A DNA stretch of 64,000 nucleotides from Faeciplasma sp048393055 (GTDB lineage: Bacteria; Bacillota; Clostridia; Oscillospirales; Ruminococcaceae), in NCBI GenBank assembly GCA_048393055.1, contig DBFJJS010000017.1, forward strand, positions 22,280 through 86,279, read 5' to 3'. A model generated the notes under the pieces. The model worked only from the letters and a program-made list of their open reading frames with translations, was not told where the DNA came from and did no database searches. The position numbers and the translations under genes were made by a program. Of this stretch, positions 1-7,703 are shown piece after piece (the stretch's first letter is position 1; each line of letters begins with the position of its first letter).

Positions 1-275
1 TTGAAAAAATCACCGAAAAGGTCAACGAGCTGTTCGAGCTTGGGTCGGTGAGCGACGGAACTCATATCTTTGCTAACGAGCGCCAGCGCAGCCTGTGTCA
101 AAGCGCTTGCCACTATTTGGAGCTTGCGCTCGAGGCTGTCCGGCTCGGTCAGACCCCTGACGCCGTTACCATATATATAGACGAAGCCGCGGACGCACTT
201 CTCTCCCTTTCCGGAGAGAAGGTCACCGAGGCGGTTGTAGACGATGTATTTTCCAGATTTTGTGTCGGAAAATAG
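1..275 (+). CDS. mnmE: tRNA modification GTPase MnmE, C-terminal fragment
   Basis: The first 275 bases are the 3' end of an open frame entering from the left edge (codons in phase with position 3). The visible residues match the extreme C-terminus of MnmE: an ANERQR segment, a helical stretch, then SGEKVTEAVVDD and the terminal FCxGK motif. In MnmE this FC(I/V)GK end is part of the helical domain that, with MnmG, forms the enzyme for the (carboxymethyl)aminomethyl modification of U34 in tRNAs. The G domain lies outside the window. mnmG follows after 70 bases, the usual order, so co-transcription is likely. The identification is firm because of the terminal motif and the neighbour. Only the C-terminal ~90 residues can be judged. 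Confidence 0.93.
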   Translation, partial: EKITEKVNELFELGSVSDGTHIFANERQRSLCQSACHYLELALEAVRLGQTPDAVTIYIDEAADALLSLSGEKVTEAVVDDVFSRFCVGK

Positions 276-345
276 CTTTATTTTAATGGCTATTTGTATA
301 TTTAGCTTATTATATTACGTTTAGTATTAGATTTAAGGTGATTTT

Positions 346-2289
346 ATGGATTATTCAGGTAGCTACGGCTACACTGCATCCAACACAGTCGCATCCAACA
401 ATGCCGCATATGACGACGTCGTATATGACTATGTTGTAATAGGAGCGGGGCATGCCGGAGTGGAGGCAGCGCTCTGCGGTGCGCGTCTTGGGTTAAAGGT
501 CGCGCTCTTTACAATCACGCTCGACGGCATTGCAAACATGCCCTGCAATCCCTCCATCGGCGGGACGGCAAAGGGGCATCTTGTCAGGGAGATAGACGCG
601 CTGGGCGGCGAGATGGCAAGAGCTGCCGACGCAACGTTTTTGCAAAGCAGGGTGCTCAACCGAGGTAAAGGTCCGGCGGTTCACAGCCTGCGGGTGCAGT
701 CGGACAGGGTAAAATACCACTGCTATATGAAGCATGTGCTCGAGGAGCAAAAGGGGCTCGACATCAAGCAGGGAGAGGTAGTCAAAATTTTAACTGACAG
801 CTCGGGGCAGGTCTGCGGGATACTCACCCGCACCGGCTCTGTTTACAAGTGCCGCGCGGTTATCGTTTGCAGCGGAACATATTTAAACGGGGTTATACAT
901 GTGGGAATGACCTCCTATGAAAGCGGTCCGGATTCTACGCTTCCCGCCAGGGGGCTTTCCGACAGCCTGCGCGAGCTTGGAGTAACGCTTCGCAGATTCA
1001 AGACGGGAACGCCGGCAAGGGTTCACAAAAGGAGCATTGATTTTTCCCAGCTCGAGCGCCAGGACGGAGACGAAAAAATCCTGCCGTTTTCCTTTGAAAC
1101 TACCGGCGAGCTTAAAAATAAGGTGAGCTGCTATATAAGCTATACCAACTCTGAAACCCACAAAATCATCCTTGAAAACCTAGACCGCTCGCCGCTTTAC
1201 TCCGGGAAGATAGAGGGTATAGGACCGAGATACTGTCCGTCCATCGAGGACAAGGTGGTGCGTTTTTCCGACAAGCCCAGGCATCAGCTTTTTATAGAGC
1301 CGATGGGTCTTGACACCGACGAGTATTATTTGCAGGGCATGTCGTCATCGCTGCCGGAGGATGTGCAGCTTAAATTTTTAAGGACGATAAAGGGGCTTGA
1401 GCATGTCGAGATAATGCGCAGCGCCTATGCTATAGAATACGACTGCTGCGATTCGCTGGAGCTTTTTCCTACACTTGAATTTAAGAAAATCCCCGGTCTT
1501 TACGGCGCGGGACAGTTTAACGGAACCTCAGGTTACGAGGAGGCGGCGGCTCAGGGCCTGATGGCCGGGATCAACGCCAGCATGAAGCTTTTGGGGCGCG
1601 AGCCGGTGATTTTGGACAGGGCGTCCTCATATATAGGAACGCTTATAGACGACCTTGTGACAAAGGGCGTTACCGACCCGTACAGAATGATGACCTCGCG
1701 AAGCGAATACAGGCTTCTTCTCAGGGAGGACAACGCCGACGAGCGCCTGACTCCCATAGGTTACAAAATAGGTCTTATTTCAAAGGAGAGGTACGAGCGT
1801 CTTTTAAAGAAGGAAGAGCTTATAGCCGAAGAGGTTGAAAGGCTTGAGCACACCAGCGTAGGACCGTCGCCGGAGCTGAATAAATATCTTGAGGCGAGCG
1901 GCACCGAGCCCATTTCAAACGGGGCGACGCTTGCAAAGCTTTTAAAGCGTCCTCAGCTCAGCTATGAGGGGCTTAAATGCGCCGACCCGGATAGACCAAC
2001 GCTTCCCGCCGAGGTTTGCGAGCAGGCAGAGCTTCGGATAAAGTACGAGGGCTACATAAAGCTCCAGCTCGAGCAGGTTAAGAGGATGAGAAGCCTTGAG
2101 GAAAAGCTTTTGCCGGAGGATATCGACTACGCATCTGTTCGCGGCTTAAGGCTTGAGGCGGCGGAAAAGCTTGCAAGGGTAAGACCGCTCAGCGTCGGAC
2201 AGGCCTCGAGGATATCCGGGGTAAACCCCGCGGATATTTCAGTGCTCCTTGTATGGCTTGAGCAGGAAAAGCGCCGCGGCGACCAGTAA
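346..2289 (+). CDS. mnmG: tRNA U34 modification FAD enzyme MnmG (GidA)
   Basis: This 647-residue FAD protein partners MnmE in 5-carboxymethylaminomethyl modification of the tRNA wobble uridine. The dinucleotide-binding motif GAGHAG lies at residues 33-38, and the family motif PCNPSIGG with its redox cysteine follows at about residues 66-73. The C-terminal part ends in the usual helical domain that contacts MnmE (RGLRLEAAEKL, RISGVNPADIS). The N-terminus is about 22 residues longer than usual and rich in Ser, Asn, Tyr and Ala. There is no in-frame ATG, GTG or TTG between the chosen ATG and the FAD motif, and a GGTGA-type ribosome site precedes that ATG, so the extension appears real. Two GCATCCAAC copies sit in the extension. 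rsmG follows after 14 bases. Confidence 0.96.
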   Translation: MDYSGSYGYTASNTVASNNAAYDDVVYDYVVIGAGHAGVEAALCGARLGLKVALFTITLDGIANMPCNPSIGGTAKGHLVREIDALGGEMARAADATFLQSRVLNRGKGPAVHSLRVQSDRVKYHCYMKHVLEEQKGLDIKQGEVVKILTDSSGQVCGILTRTGSVYKCRAVIVCSGTYLNGVIHVGMTSYESGPDSTLPARGLSDSLRELGVTLRRFKTGTPARVHKRSIDFSQLERQDGDEKILPFSFETTGELKNKVSCYISYTNSETHKIILENLDRSPLYSGKIEGIGPRYCPSIEDKVVRFSDKPRHQLFIEPMGLDTDEYYLQGMSSSLPEDVQLKFLRTIKGLEHVEIMRSAYAIEYDCCDSLELFPTLEFKKIPGLYGAGQFNGTSGYEEAAAQGLMAGINASMKLLGREPVILDRASSYIGTLIDDLVTKGVTDPYRMMTSRSEYRLLLREDNADERLTPIGYKIGLISKERYERLLKKEELIAEEVERLEHTSVGPSPELNKYLEASGTEPISNGATLAKLLKRPQLSYEGLKCADPDRPTLPAEVCEQAELRIKYEGYIKLQLEQVKRMRSLEEKLLPEDIDYASVRGLRLEAAEKLARVRPLSVGQASRISGVNPADISVLLVWLEQEKRRGDQ

Positions 2290-2303
2290 AAAGGAGAGAC
2301 ATT

Positions 2304-3071
2304 ATGCCAGTAATTGATAAAGACCTGCTTTGCAGGCTATTTTCCCGGTGCGGCCTGCCGCTCGGCGGGGAAATGGCGGACCGGTTTTGCAGCTATGCGG
2401 AGCTTCTTTGCGAGTGGAACGAAAAAATGAACCTAACCGCAATTACTGACCCGGAGGGGATTGTGCGCAAGCATTTTCTTGATTCCTGCCTGCCGCTTTC
2501 GATGGTGGATATAAAGCAGGGAGCAACCCTTATAGACGTCGGGACCGGCGCGGGCTTTCCGGCGATACCTCTTAAAATACTCCGCCCCGACCTTCAAGTC
2601 ACCCTTTTGGACAGCCTGAACAAGCGGCTTGTGTTCCTCTCTCAGGTGTGTCAGGAGCTTGGCATAAGCGCAGATATTGTGCACGGCAGGGCGGAGGAGT
2701 GCGCAAAAGCGCCGTCTGAGAAAAGCGGCGGGAAAAAACAGGGCAGATCGTCCCTGCGTGAAACCCGGGACTACGCGGTCGCAAGGGCGGTCGCAGGTCT
2801 CGGCGTGCTGTGCGAATACTGCCTGCCATACGTTAAGCCCGGAGGAAGCTTTATAGCTCTTAAGGGCGCGGACGGCGAATCGGAGGCAAACGAGGCTGCG
2901 CGCGCTGTAAAGGAGCTTGGCGGGACGGTTGAAAGCGTTATAAGGTACGACCTGCCGTCCGCAGACGGGTCGAAGGGCGATGCGAGAACACTTATAGTCA
3001 TAAAAAAGATTGCGCGCACTCCCGACAGGTATCCGCGCACAAAGGCTAAAATGGATAAGTTTCCGCTGTAG
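2304..3071 (+). CDS. rsmG: 16S rRNA (guanine527-N7)-methyltransferase RsmG (GidB)
   Basis: RsmG transfers a methyl group from S-adenosylmethionine to N7 of G527 in 16S rRNA. The 255 residues show the family start (LCEWNEKMNLTAI), the region leading into the Rossmann fold (RKHFLDS), the SAM motif DVGTGAGFPAIPLKI at about residues 78-92, and the later RAVAGL segment. A Lys/Ser/Gly-rich insertion of roughly 15 residues around position 140 makes it slightly longer than the usual ~240. An AAAGGAGAG ribosome site precedes the ATG, 14 bases after mnmG, so the two are surely co-transcribed. It is cytoplasmic. Lack of RsmG is known to cause low-level streptomycin resistance in other bacteria. Confidence 0.95.
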   Translation: MPVIDKDLLCRLFSRCGLPLGGEMADRFCSYAELLCEWNEKMNLTAITDPEGIVRKHFLDSCLPLSMVDIKQGATLIDVGTGAGFPAIPLKILRPDLQVTLLDSLNKRLVFLSQVCQELGISADIVHGRAEECAKAPSEKSGGKKQGRSSLRETRDYAVARAVAGLGVLCEYCLPYVKPGGSFIALKGADGESEANEAARAVKELGGTVESVIRYDLPSADGSKGDARTLIVIKKIARTPDRYPRTKAKMDKFPL

Positions 3072-3189
3072 CAGCGGATAAACAGATTTTTTATCAGCAA
3101 AGCGCGGTATCGACAAATTTCGCTGGCAGGAAACCTTTCTTTGTGGTAATATATGGTTAATACATCTGCAAAGAAAAGGAAGTATAACC

Positions 3190-4014
3190 ATGCCAAAATT
3201 ATTTTCGTCAATCCCAATAAAAAAGCAGACGGCATCAGGCCGTGTTATAGAAATACCCTGCGAGGAGATTGCGCCGAATCCATATCAGCCGCGCAGATAT
3301 TTTGACCAGTCGGAGCTTACAACGCTGTCCGCAAGCATTAAGACGGACGGAGTGCTTCAGCCGCTGCTGGTAAGGGTTACTCGTTCGGGCTACGAGCTCA
3401 TCGCAGGGGAGAGAAGACTGCGGGCCGCTATCATGGCGGGTCTGGATACTGTTCCGTGTATAGTCTGCGAGGCGACGGACCGCAACTCCGCGCTTATGTC
3501 GCTTATAGAAAACATTCAGCGCAGCGACCTCAGCTTTTTTGAGGAGGCGGACGCCATAGCGCGGCTTATTGACCTTTACGGCATGACTCAGGAGGACGCC
3601 GCGCTCAGGCTGGGATATGCGCAGTCCACTCTTGCAAATAAGCTTCGCCTTTTAAAGCTTTCCGCTGCGGAGCGAAGGGTGATAGTAGACAACGGTCTTA
3701 CAGAACGCCATGCGAGGGCGCTTTTAAAGCTTACCGACCCTGAAAAGCGTCAGGAGGCGCTCGCAAGAATAGTGAAGGGTAGGCTTAATGTGGAACGCAC
3801 CGAAGCGCTGATCGATTCGATGATAGAGTATGACAAGTATAAGCAGCGCATACGCAAGGGCTCGGCAGTGTTTAAGGATTTGCGTCTTTTCATGAACACC
3901 GTAAACAAGGCAGTGGAGACAATGCAGATTGCGGGCGTAGAGGTGAATGTGGATAAGCAGCAGTCCGAGGACTATCTTGATTACCATATCAGGATTCCAT
4001 TGAAAAAAGGATAG
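3190..4014 (+). CDS. noc: Noc-type nucleoid occlusion protein (ParB family)
   Basis: A 274-residue ParB-family CTP-switch protein. Visible landmarks are the N-terminal NPYQPRRYF segment, the GERRLRAA CTP-binding motif, ENIQRSDL, and the helix-turn-helix region (TQEDAALRLGYAQSTLANKLRLLKL). It is assigned to Noc and not ParB on three grounds: its place between rsmG and parA; a residue pattern TERHAR after the HTH where the ParB of this window has SAGHAK (this stretch tells parS from Noc sites in the family); and the lack of a partner ATPase directly upstream. In Bacillus, Noc binds many DNA sites, attaches DNA to the membrane and blocks Z-ring assembly over the nucleoid. Its N-terminal MPKLFSSIPI could be a short membrane-targeting helix (inference). 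A terminator hairpin follows at 4072. Confidence 0.85.
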   Translation: MPKLFSSIPIKKQTASGRVIEIPCEEIAPNPYQPRRYFDQSELTTLSASIKTDGVLQPLLVRVTRSGYELIAGERRLRAAIMAGLDTVPCIVCEATDRNSALMSLIENIQRSDLSFFEEADAIARLIDLYGMTQEDAALRLGYAQSTLANKLRLLKLSAAERRVIVDNGLTERHARALLKLTDPEKRQEALARIVKGRLNVERTEALIDSMIEYDKYKQRIRKGSAVFKDLRLFMNTVNKAVETMQIAGVEVNVDKQQSEDYLDYHIRIPLKKG

Positions 4015-4071
4015 ATATGTTTTTAAAATATGCGATGCATTGTACATAATGTAAGCAATAATTTGTATGCG

Positions 4072-4103
4072 GCAGGCGGATGGGGGCACTCGCCTGCTTT
4101 TTT
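4072..4103 (+). terminator. Rho-independent terminator after noc
   Basis: GCAGGCG (4072-4078) pairs with CGCCTGC (4091-4097), followed by six T residues. It lies 58 bases after the noc stop and before the parS site, so it probably ends the mnmE-mnmG-rsmG-noc transcript. Confidence 0.8.
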
Positions 4104-4112
4104 GTCTTATAA

Positions 4113-4128
4113 TGTTCCACGTGAAACA
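4113..4128. promoter_or_regulatory. parS centromere site 1
   Basis: The 16 bases read TGTTCCACGTGAAACA, an exact match to the Bacillus parS consensus TGTTNCACGTGAAACA. It lies between noc and parA, about 200 bases upstream of the parA start. It should be bound by the ParB encoded at 5112. A second perfect site lies beyond parB at 6028, so the parAB pair is bracketed by parS sites. Confidence 0.97.
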
Positions 4129-4242
4129 TATGCAGTTTGTATTATTCTGTGAGGCGGCTGTCTCACCCCATGCAAAAGATTTAACAATGACATATGCGTT
4201 GATGTCAATACAAAAAATTACCCGTTTCCTGACGAAAAACTG

Positions 4243-4270
4243 TTGCAAACTTTCATATATGTGTTATACT
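4243..4270 (+). promoter_or_regulatory. Probable sigma-A promoter of parA-parB
   Basis: TTGCAA (4243-4248) and TATACT (4265-4270) are separated by 16 bases. The -10 box ends 44 bases before the parA ATG. The intergenic stretch 4015-4314 otherwise holds the noc terminator and the parS site, and I see no gene in it. Confidence 0.65.
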
Positions 4271-4314
4271 AAAGATATAGAGGTTTTACAGCTGCGTAAA
4301 GAAGGAGAGGGAGA

Positions 4315-5097
4315 ATGGGAAAAATAATTACCGTATCCAACCAGAAAGGTGGGGTAGGTAAATCAACGACGGTAGTAAATTTAGCGGCCGCGCTCGGCGG
4401 AAAAGGGAAAAAGGTGCTGGTTGTAGATATTGACTCGCAGGGAAATACTACTACCGGCTTTGGAGTCAGAAAAAAGGCCATTGTAAACACGGTTTACGAG
4501 GTTTTGATAGGCGCATGCAGGGCGTCGGATGCAATAGTTCCGACAGCATACAAGGGGGTTTCGCTGATATCCTCCGCTCAGAAGCTCGCAGGCGCAGAAA
4601 TAGAGCTTGCAGCGGTCGAAAACAGGCTGATGAGGCTTAAAATGCAGATACTGACAGTAAAGGACAGCTTTGATTTTATTTTAATAGATTCACCTCCGTC
4701 GTTGAGCCTTATTACACTTAACGCACTGGCGTGCTGCGATTCCGTGCTCATACCCATACAGTGCGAATTTTACTCCCTTGAGGGGCTTGTTCAGCTGATG
4801 GATACTATAAAGAGAGTAAAGGACGGGTACAACCCTTACATGCACATCGAGGGGATACTGTTTACAATGTATGTAGGCAGATATAATCTGACGTCTCAGG
4901 TGGTCGGAGAGGTAAAAAAGTATTTTCCGAACGACGTTTATAAGACGGTAATACCCAGAAACGTAGCGCTTTCGGAAGCGCCGAGCCACGGCAAACCGAT
5001 AATGTATTACGACAGGACGTCAAAGGGCGCGGAGTCGTATGAGGATTTCTGCAATGAATTTTTAGCGCGGATAAGACAGCGTTCCAAAAAGCTATAG
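4315..5097 (+). CDS. parA: Chromosome partitioning ATPase ParA (Soj)
   Basis: A 260-residue ParA/MinD-type P-loop ATPase. The deviant Walker A motif KGGVGKSTT is at residues 11-19, with the signature lysine of the family. DIDSQGNTTTG and LIDSPPSLSLIT give the A' and Walker B elements. There is no N-terminal DNA-binding domain, so this is the chromosomal Soj type and not the longer plasmid type. It forms ATP-dependent dimers on nucleoid DNA and is driven by ParB-parS complexes to segregate origins. In Bacillus Soj also controls DnaA. A GAAGGAGAG ribosome site precedes the ATG. parB begins 14 bases after the stop. Confidence 0.96.
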   Translation: MGKIITVSNQKGGVGKSTTVVNLAAALGGKGKKVLVVDIDSQGNTTTGFGVRKKAIVNTVYEVLIGACRASDAIVPTAYKGVSLISSAQKLAGAEIELAAVENRLMRLKMQILTVKDSFDFILIDSPPSLSLITLNALACCDSVLIPIQCEFYSLEGLVQLMDTIKRVKDGYNPYMHIEGILFTMYVGRYNLTSQVVGEVKKYFPNDVYKTVIPRNVALSEAPSHGKPIMYYDRTSKGAESYEDFCNEFLARIRQRSKKL

Positions 5098-5111
5098 GAG
5101 GCGGTGGGCAT

Positions 5112-5960
5112 ATGTCGAGGATAAAAGGACTGGGAATGGGCATGGATGCCCTATTTACAGAGAACGAATCCGAAGAGCGTAGTGCCAGAACGCTCAGGCT
5201 CACAGAGATATTTCCGAATAAGCAGCAGCCCAGAACCGATTTTGACGAACAGGCACTCGAGGCGCTTGCGGAATCGATAAAACAGCATGGCGTGCTGCAG
5301 CCGCTTCTGGTCCGTCCGATGAAGGATGGGGGATATCAGATCATAGCAGGCGAACGCCGCTGGCGGGCTGCGAGAATGGCGGGGCTTGAAGAGGTTCCGG
5401 TGCTTATAAAAAATCTTGACGACGATAAGATGATGGAGCTTGCGCTGGTGGAAAACCTTCAGCGTGAAAACCTGAATCCTGTCGAAGAGGCGCTTGGCTA
5501 TAAGGAACTGATGGACAAATACGGCTATACTCAGGAGCAGGTTGCAAGAATAGTGGGACGCTCGAGACCTGCGGTTGCAAATTCGCTGCGCATTCTCACT
5601 CTTGACGGTGCCATCCTGAAAATGGTTCGGGACGGCGAGATATCCGCGGGTCATGCAAAGGTTTTAGCGGGAGTAGAGGACGCAGGGCTTTGCCTGGAGC
5701 TAGCTTCGAAGGTGAAAAAGGATCTTTTGACGGTGAGAAATCTTGAGGAGCTTGTCAAAACCCAGTCAAAACCGAAAACCGAAAAGCATGCTCCGAAAAA
5801 GGACGTGTTTTTAAGGGAAGTTGAGCTTTCTCTCGCTGAATCAACCGGCAGAAAGGTGGCCGTAAAGGGCAAAAACGGCAGAGGAAAGCTTGAAATAGAG
5901 TTTTACTCTGAGGATGATTTGATTGCTATTGCAAATCTTCTCGGCGGCATAAACGGTTGA
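5112..5960 (+). CDS. parB: Chromosome partitioning protein ParB (Spo0J)
   Basis: A 282-residue CTP-dependent DNA clamp that loads at parS and spreads along neighbouring DNA. The N-terminus MSRIKGLGMGMDALF resembles the usual ParA-activating basic leader. NKQQPRTDF, the CTP motifs GERRWRAA and ENLQRENLNPVEEA, and the HTH (TQEQVARIVGRSRPAVANSLRIL) followed by SAGHAK are all present and typical of true ParB. The C-terminal ~60 residues form the dimerisation domain. The parA-parB spacing of 14 bases, with a GGAGGCGG ribosome site, indicates co-translation. Compare the Noc paralogue at 3190, which carries TERHAR in place of SAGHAK. Confidence 0.96.
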   Translation: MSRIKGLGMGMDALFTENESEERSARTLRLTEIFPNKQQPRTDFDEQALEALAESIKQHGVLQPLLVRPMKDGGYQIIAGERRWRAARMAGLEEVPVLIKNLDDDKMMELALVENLQRENLNPVEEALGYKELMDKYGYTQEQVARIVGRSRPAVANSLRILTLDGAILKMVRDGEISAGHAKVLAGVEDAGLCLELASKVKKDLLTVRNLEELVKTQSKPKTEKHAPKKDVFLREVELSLAESTGRKVAVKGKNGRGKLEIEFYSEDDLIAIANLLGGING

Positions 5961-6027
5961 CGGGAAATCGCAGCAATATACCGGGCGGCCAAACATGTGA
6001 CAAATAACTGCGTAGCTTTTGCCGGAA

Positions 6028-6043
6028 TGTTTCACGTGAAACA
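6028..6043. promoter_or_regulatory. parS centromere site 2
   Basis: TGTTTCACGTGAAACA is a perfect 16-base palindrome and an exact parS consensus. It lies in the 112-base gap between parB and serS, 1.9 kb from site 1. Confidence 0.97.
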
Positions 6044-6072
6044 TCGGACTATAAGCTGAAAGGAAAATATTG

Positions 6073-7368
6073 ATGATAGATATTAAATTTCTACGGGAAA
6101 ACCCGGAGGCGGTAAAGCAGAACATAAGAGATAAGTTTCAGGACGCAAAGCTTCCGCTGGTAGACGAGGTTATAGCGCTTGACAGGGAGCACAGGGAAGC
6201 GATAACCGAGGCGGACAAGCTCAGAGCGGACCGCAACAGGCTGTCGAAGCAGATAGGCGCGTTGATGGCCAAGGGCGAAAAGGAGCAGGCGGAGGCGGTC
6301 AAGCGTCAGGTAACGGAATCCGCCCAAAAGCTTGCCGAGCTGGAAGCTAAGGAATCGGAGCTTGAGGAAAAGATAAATAAGATAATGATGGTTATCCCCA
6401 ATATTATCGACCCGAGCGTGCCCATAGGCAGAGATGATTCCGAAAATGTAGAGATAGAGCGGTTTGGAGAGCCTGTTGTTCCCGATTTTGAGATACCCTA
6501 TCACACCGATATCATGGAAAGCTTCAACGGCATAGACCTTGACAGTGCAAGGCGCGTAGCGGGAAACGGATTTTACTATCTGATGGGCGATATCGCAAGG
6601 CTTCATTCCTCTGTTATCGCCTATGCAAGGGACTTTATGATAGATCGTGGGTTCACATACTGTGTGCCGCCGTTTATGATAAGATCGTCGGTTGTTACGG
6701 GAGTTATGAGCTTTGCGGAGATGGACGCCATGATGTATAAGATAGAGGGCGAGGATCTTTATCTTATTGGCACGAGCGAGCATTCCATGATAGGAAAGTT
6801 TATAGACCAGATAATCCCGGAAAGCCAGCTTCCAATCACCATGACAAGCTATTCGCCTTGCTTCAGGAAAGAAAAGGGCGCGCACGGTTTGGAGGAAAGA
6901 GGAGTTTACCGCATACACCAATTTGAAAAGCAGGAAATGATAGTGGTTTGCAAGCCGGAGGAAAGCATGATGTGGTTTGACAAGCTGTGGAAAAATACGG
7001 TTGACCTGTTCCGTAGCCTCGACATCCCGGTAAGGACGCTGGAATGCTGCTCGGGGGATCTTGCCGACTTGAAGGTTAAGTCGCTTGACGTGGAGGCATG
7101 GAGCCCAAGGCAGAAAAAGTACTTTGAGGTAGGCTCCTGCTCGAACCTGGGCGACGCTCAGGCGAGAAGGCTTAAAATAAGGGTAAGCGGCGAAAACGGC
7201 AAGTATCTTGCGCACACGTTAAATAACACTGTAGTTGCCCCGCCGAGAATGCTCATAGCCTTTTTGGAAAACAACCTGTGCGAAGACGGCTTGGTAAAAA
7301 TCCCAAAAGCATTAAGACCATATATGGGCGGTAAAGAGCTTATAGTACCGGTCAGGGCGCAACAATAA
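6073..7368 (+). CDS. serS: Seryl-tRNA synthetase
   Basis: A class II aminoacyl-tRNA synthetase of 431 residues that charges tRNA-Ser and tRNA-Sec. The N-terminal ~110 residues (MIDIKFLRENPEAVKQNI onward) are the antiparallel coiled-coil arm that grips the long variable arm of tRNA-Ser. The catalytic core has TSEH, motif 2 (SPCFRKEKGAHG, then RVHQFEKQEM-like RIHQFEKQEM) and motif 3 with EVGSCSNLGDAQARR. The ATG at 6073 is chosen over the TTG three bases upstream because it gives the family N-terminus and the better spacing to AAAGGAAA. A parS site lies in its leader. I see no T-box in the short upstream gap. Confidence 0.97.
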   Translation: MIDIKFLRENPEAVKQNIRDKFQDAKLPLVDEVIALDREHREAITEADKLRADRNRLSKQIGALMAKGEKEQAEAVKRQVTESAQKLAELEAKESELEEKINKIMMVIPNIIDPSVPIGRDDSENVEIERFGEPVVPDFEIPYHTDIMESFNGIDLDSARRVAGNGFYYLMGDIARLHSSVIAYARDFMIDRGFTYCVPPFMIRSSVVTGVMSFAEMDAMMYKIEGEDLYLIGTSEHSMIGKFIDQIIPESQLPITMTSYSPCFRKEKGAHGLEERGVYRIHQFEKQEMIVVCKPEESMMWFDKLWKNTVDLFRSLDIPVRTLECCSGDLADLKVKSLDVEAWSPRQKKYFEVGSCSNLGDAQARRLKIRVSGENGKYLAHTLNNTVVAPPRMLIAFLENNLCEDGLVKIPKALRPYMGGKELIVPVRAQQ

Positions 7369-7703
7369 CTTATAATATTTAACATTTATCTAACGCCCCA
7401 CATTCCCGCAGCGGCATTGAACGTTTTAAAGGGATTTTGGTATAGGAGCGTCTAAAGACGCAATATTTATAATTTGGTATAGGACTGTATATTTATCCGT
7501 TGCGGGCAGGAGGGGCGGTTAAACGAATAGGTGCAGGAATTCTGGTATGGGAAAGATAGTCAGGAATTCTGGTATGGGAAGGATAGTCAGGAATTCTGGT
7601 ATAGGATAAGCGGTAGGAACGGTCGGAGCAGATAAAAAAGTCTGTTCTGGCCGAGATCCGCGAAAAAGAGAGCGGAACATTATATTTTGAAAGGAGCATC
7701 ACT
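7369..7703. other. Intergenic region with repeated TGGTATRGGA motif, no gene
   Basis: This 335-base spacer between serS and the xylanase has no convincing coding frame. The ten-base motif TGGTAT(A/G)GGA occurs five times: at 7438 and 7475, then once in each of the three tandem units at 7534-7614. It resembles an extended -10 element (TGN then TATA) but no paired -35 boxes stand out. The xylanase ribosome site GAAAGGAG lies at its right edge. Confidence 0.6.
7534..7614 (+). repeat. 27-bp tandem repeat, three copies
   Basis: Units start at 7534, 7561 and 7588. Copies 1 and 2 differ by a single base over 27. Copy 3 keeps the first half (CAGGAATTCTGGTAT) and then diverges. The array ends 89 bases before the xylanase start, so it may be a regulatory array or simply slippage-prone DNA. 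Confidence 0.85.

Noticed and set aside
6091..7215. Long open frame of 374 codons on the minus strand
   Set aside because: It lies entirely antisense to serS, has no ribosome site or known motif, and its residues mirror serS codon usage.
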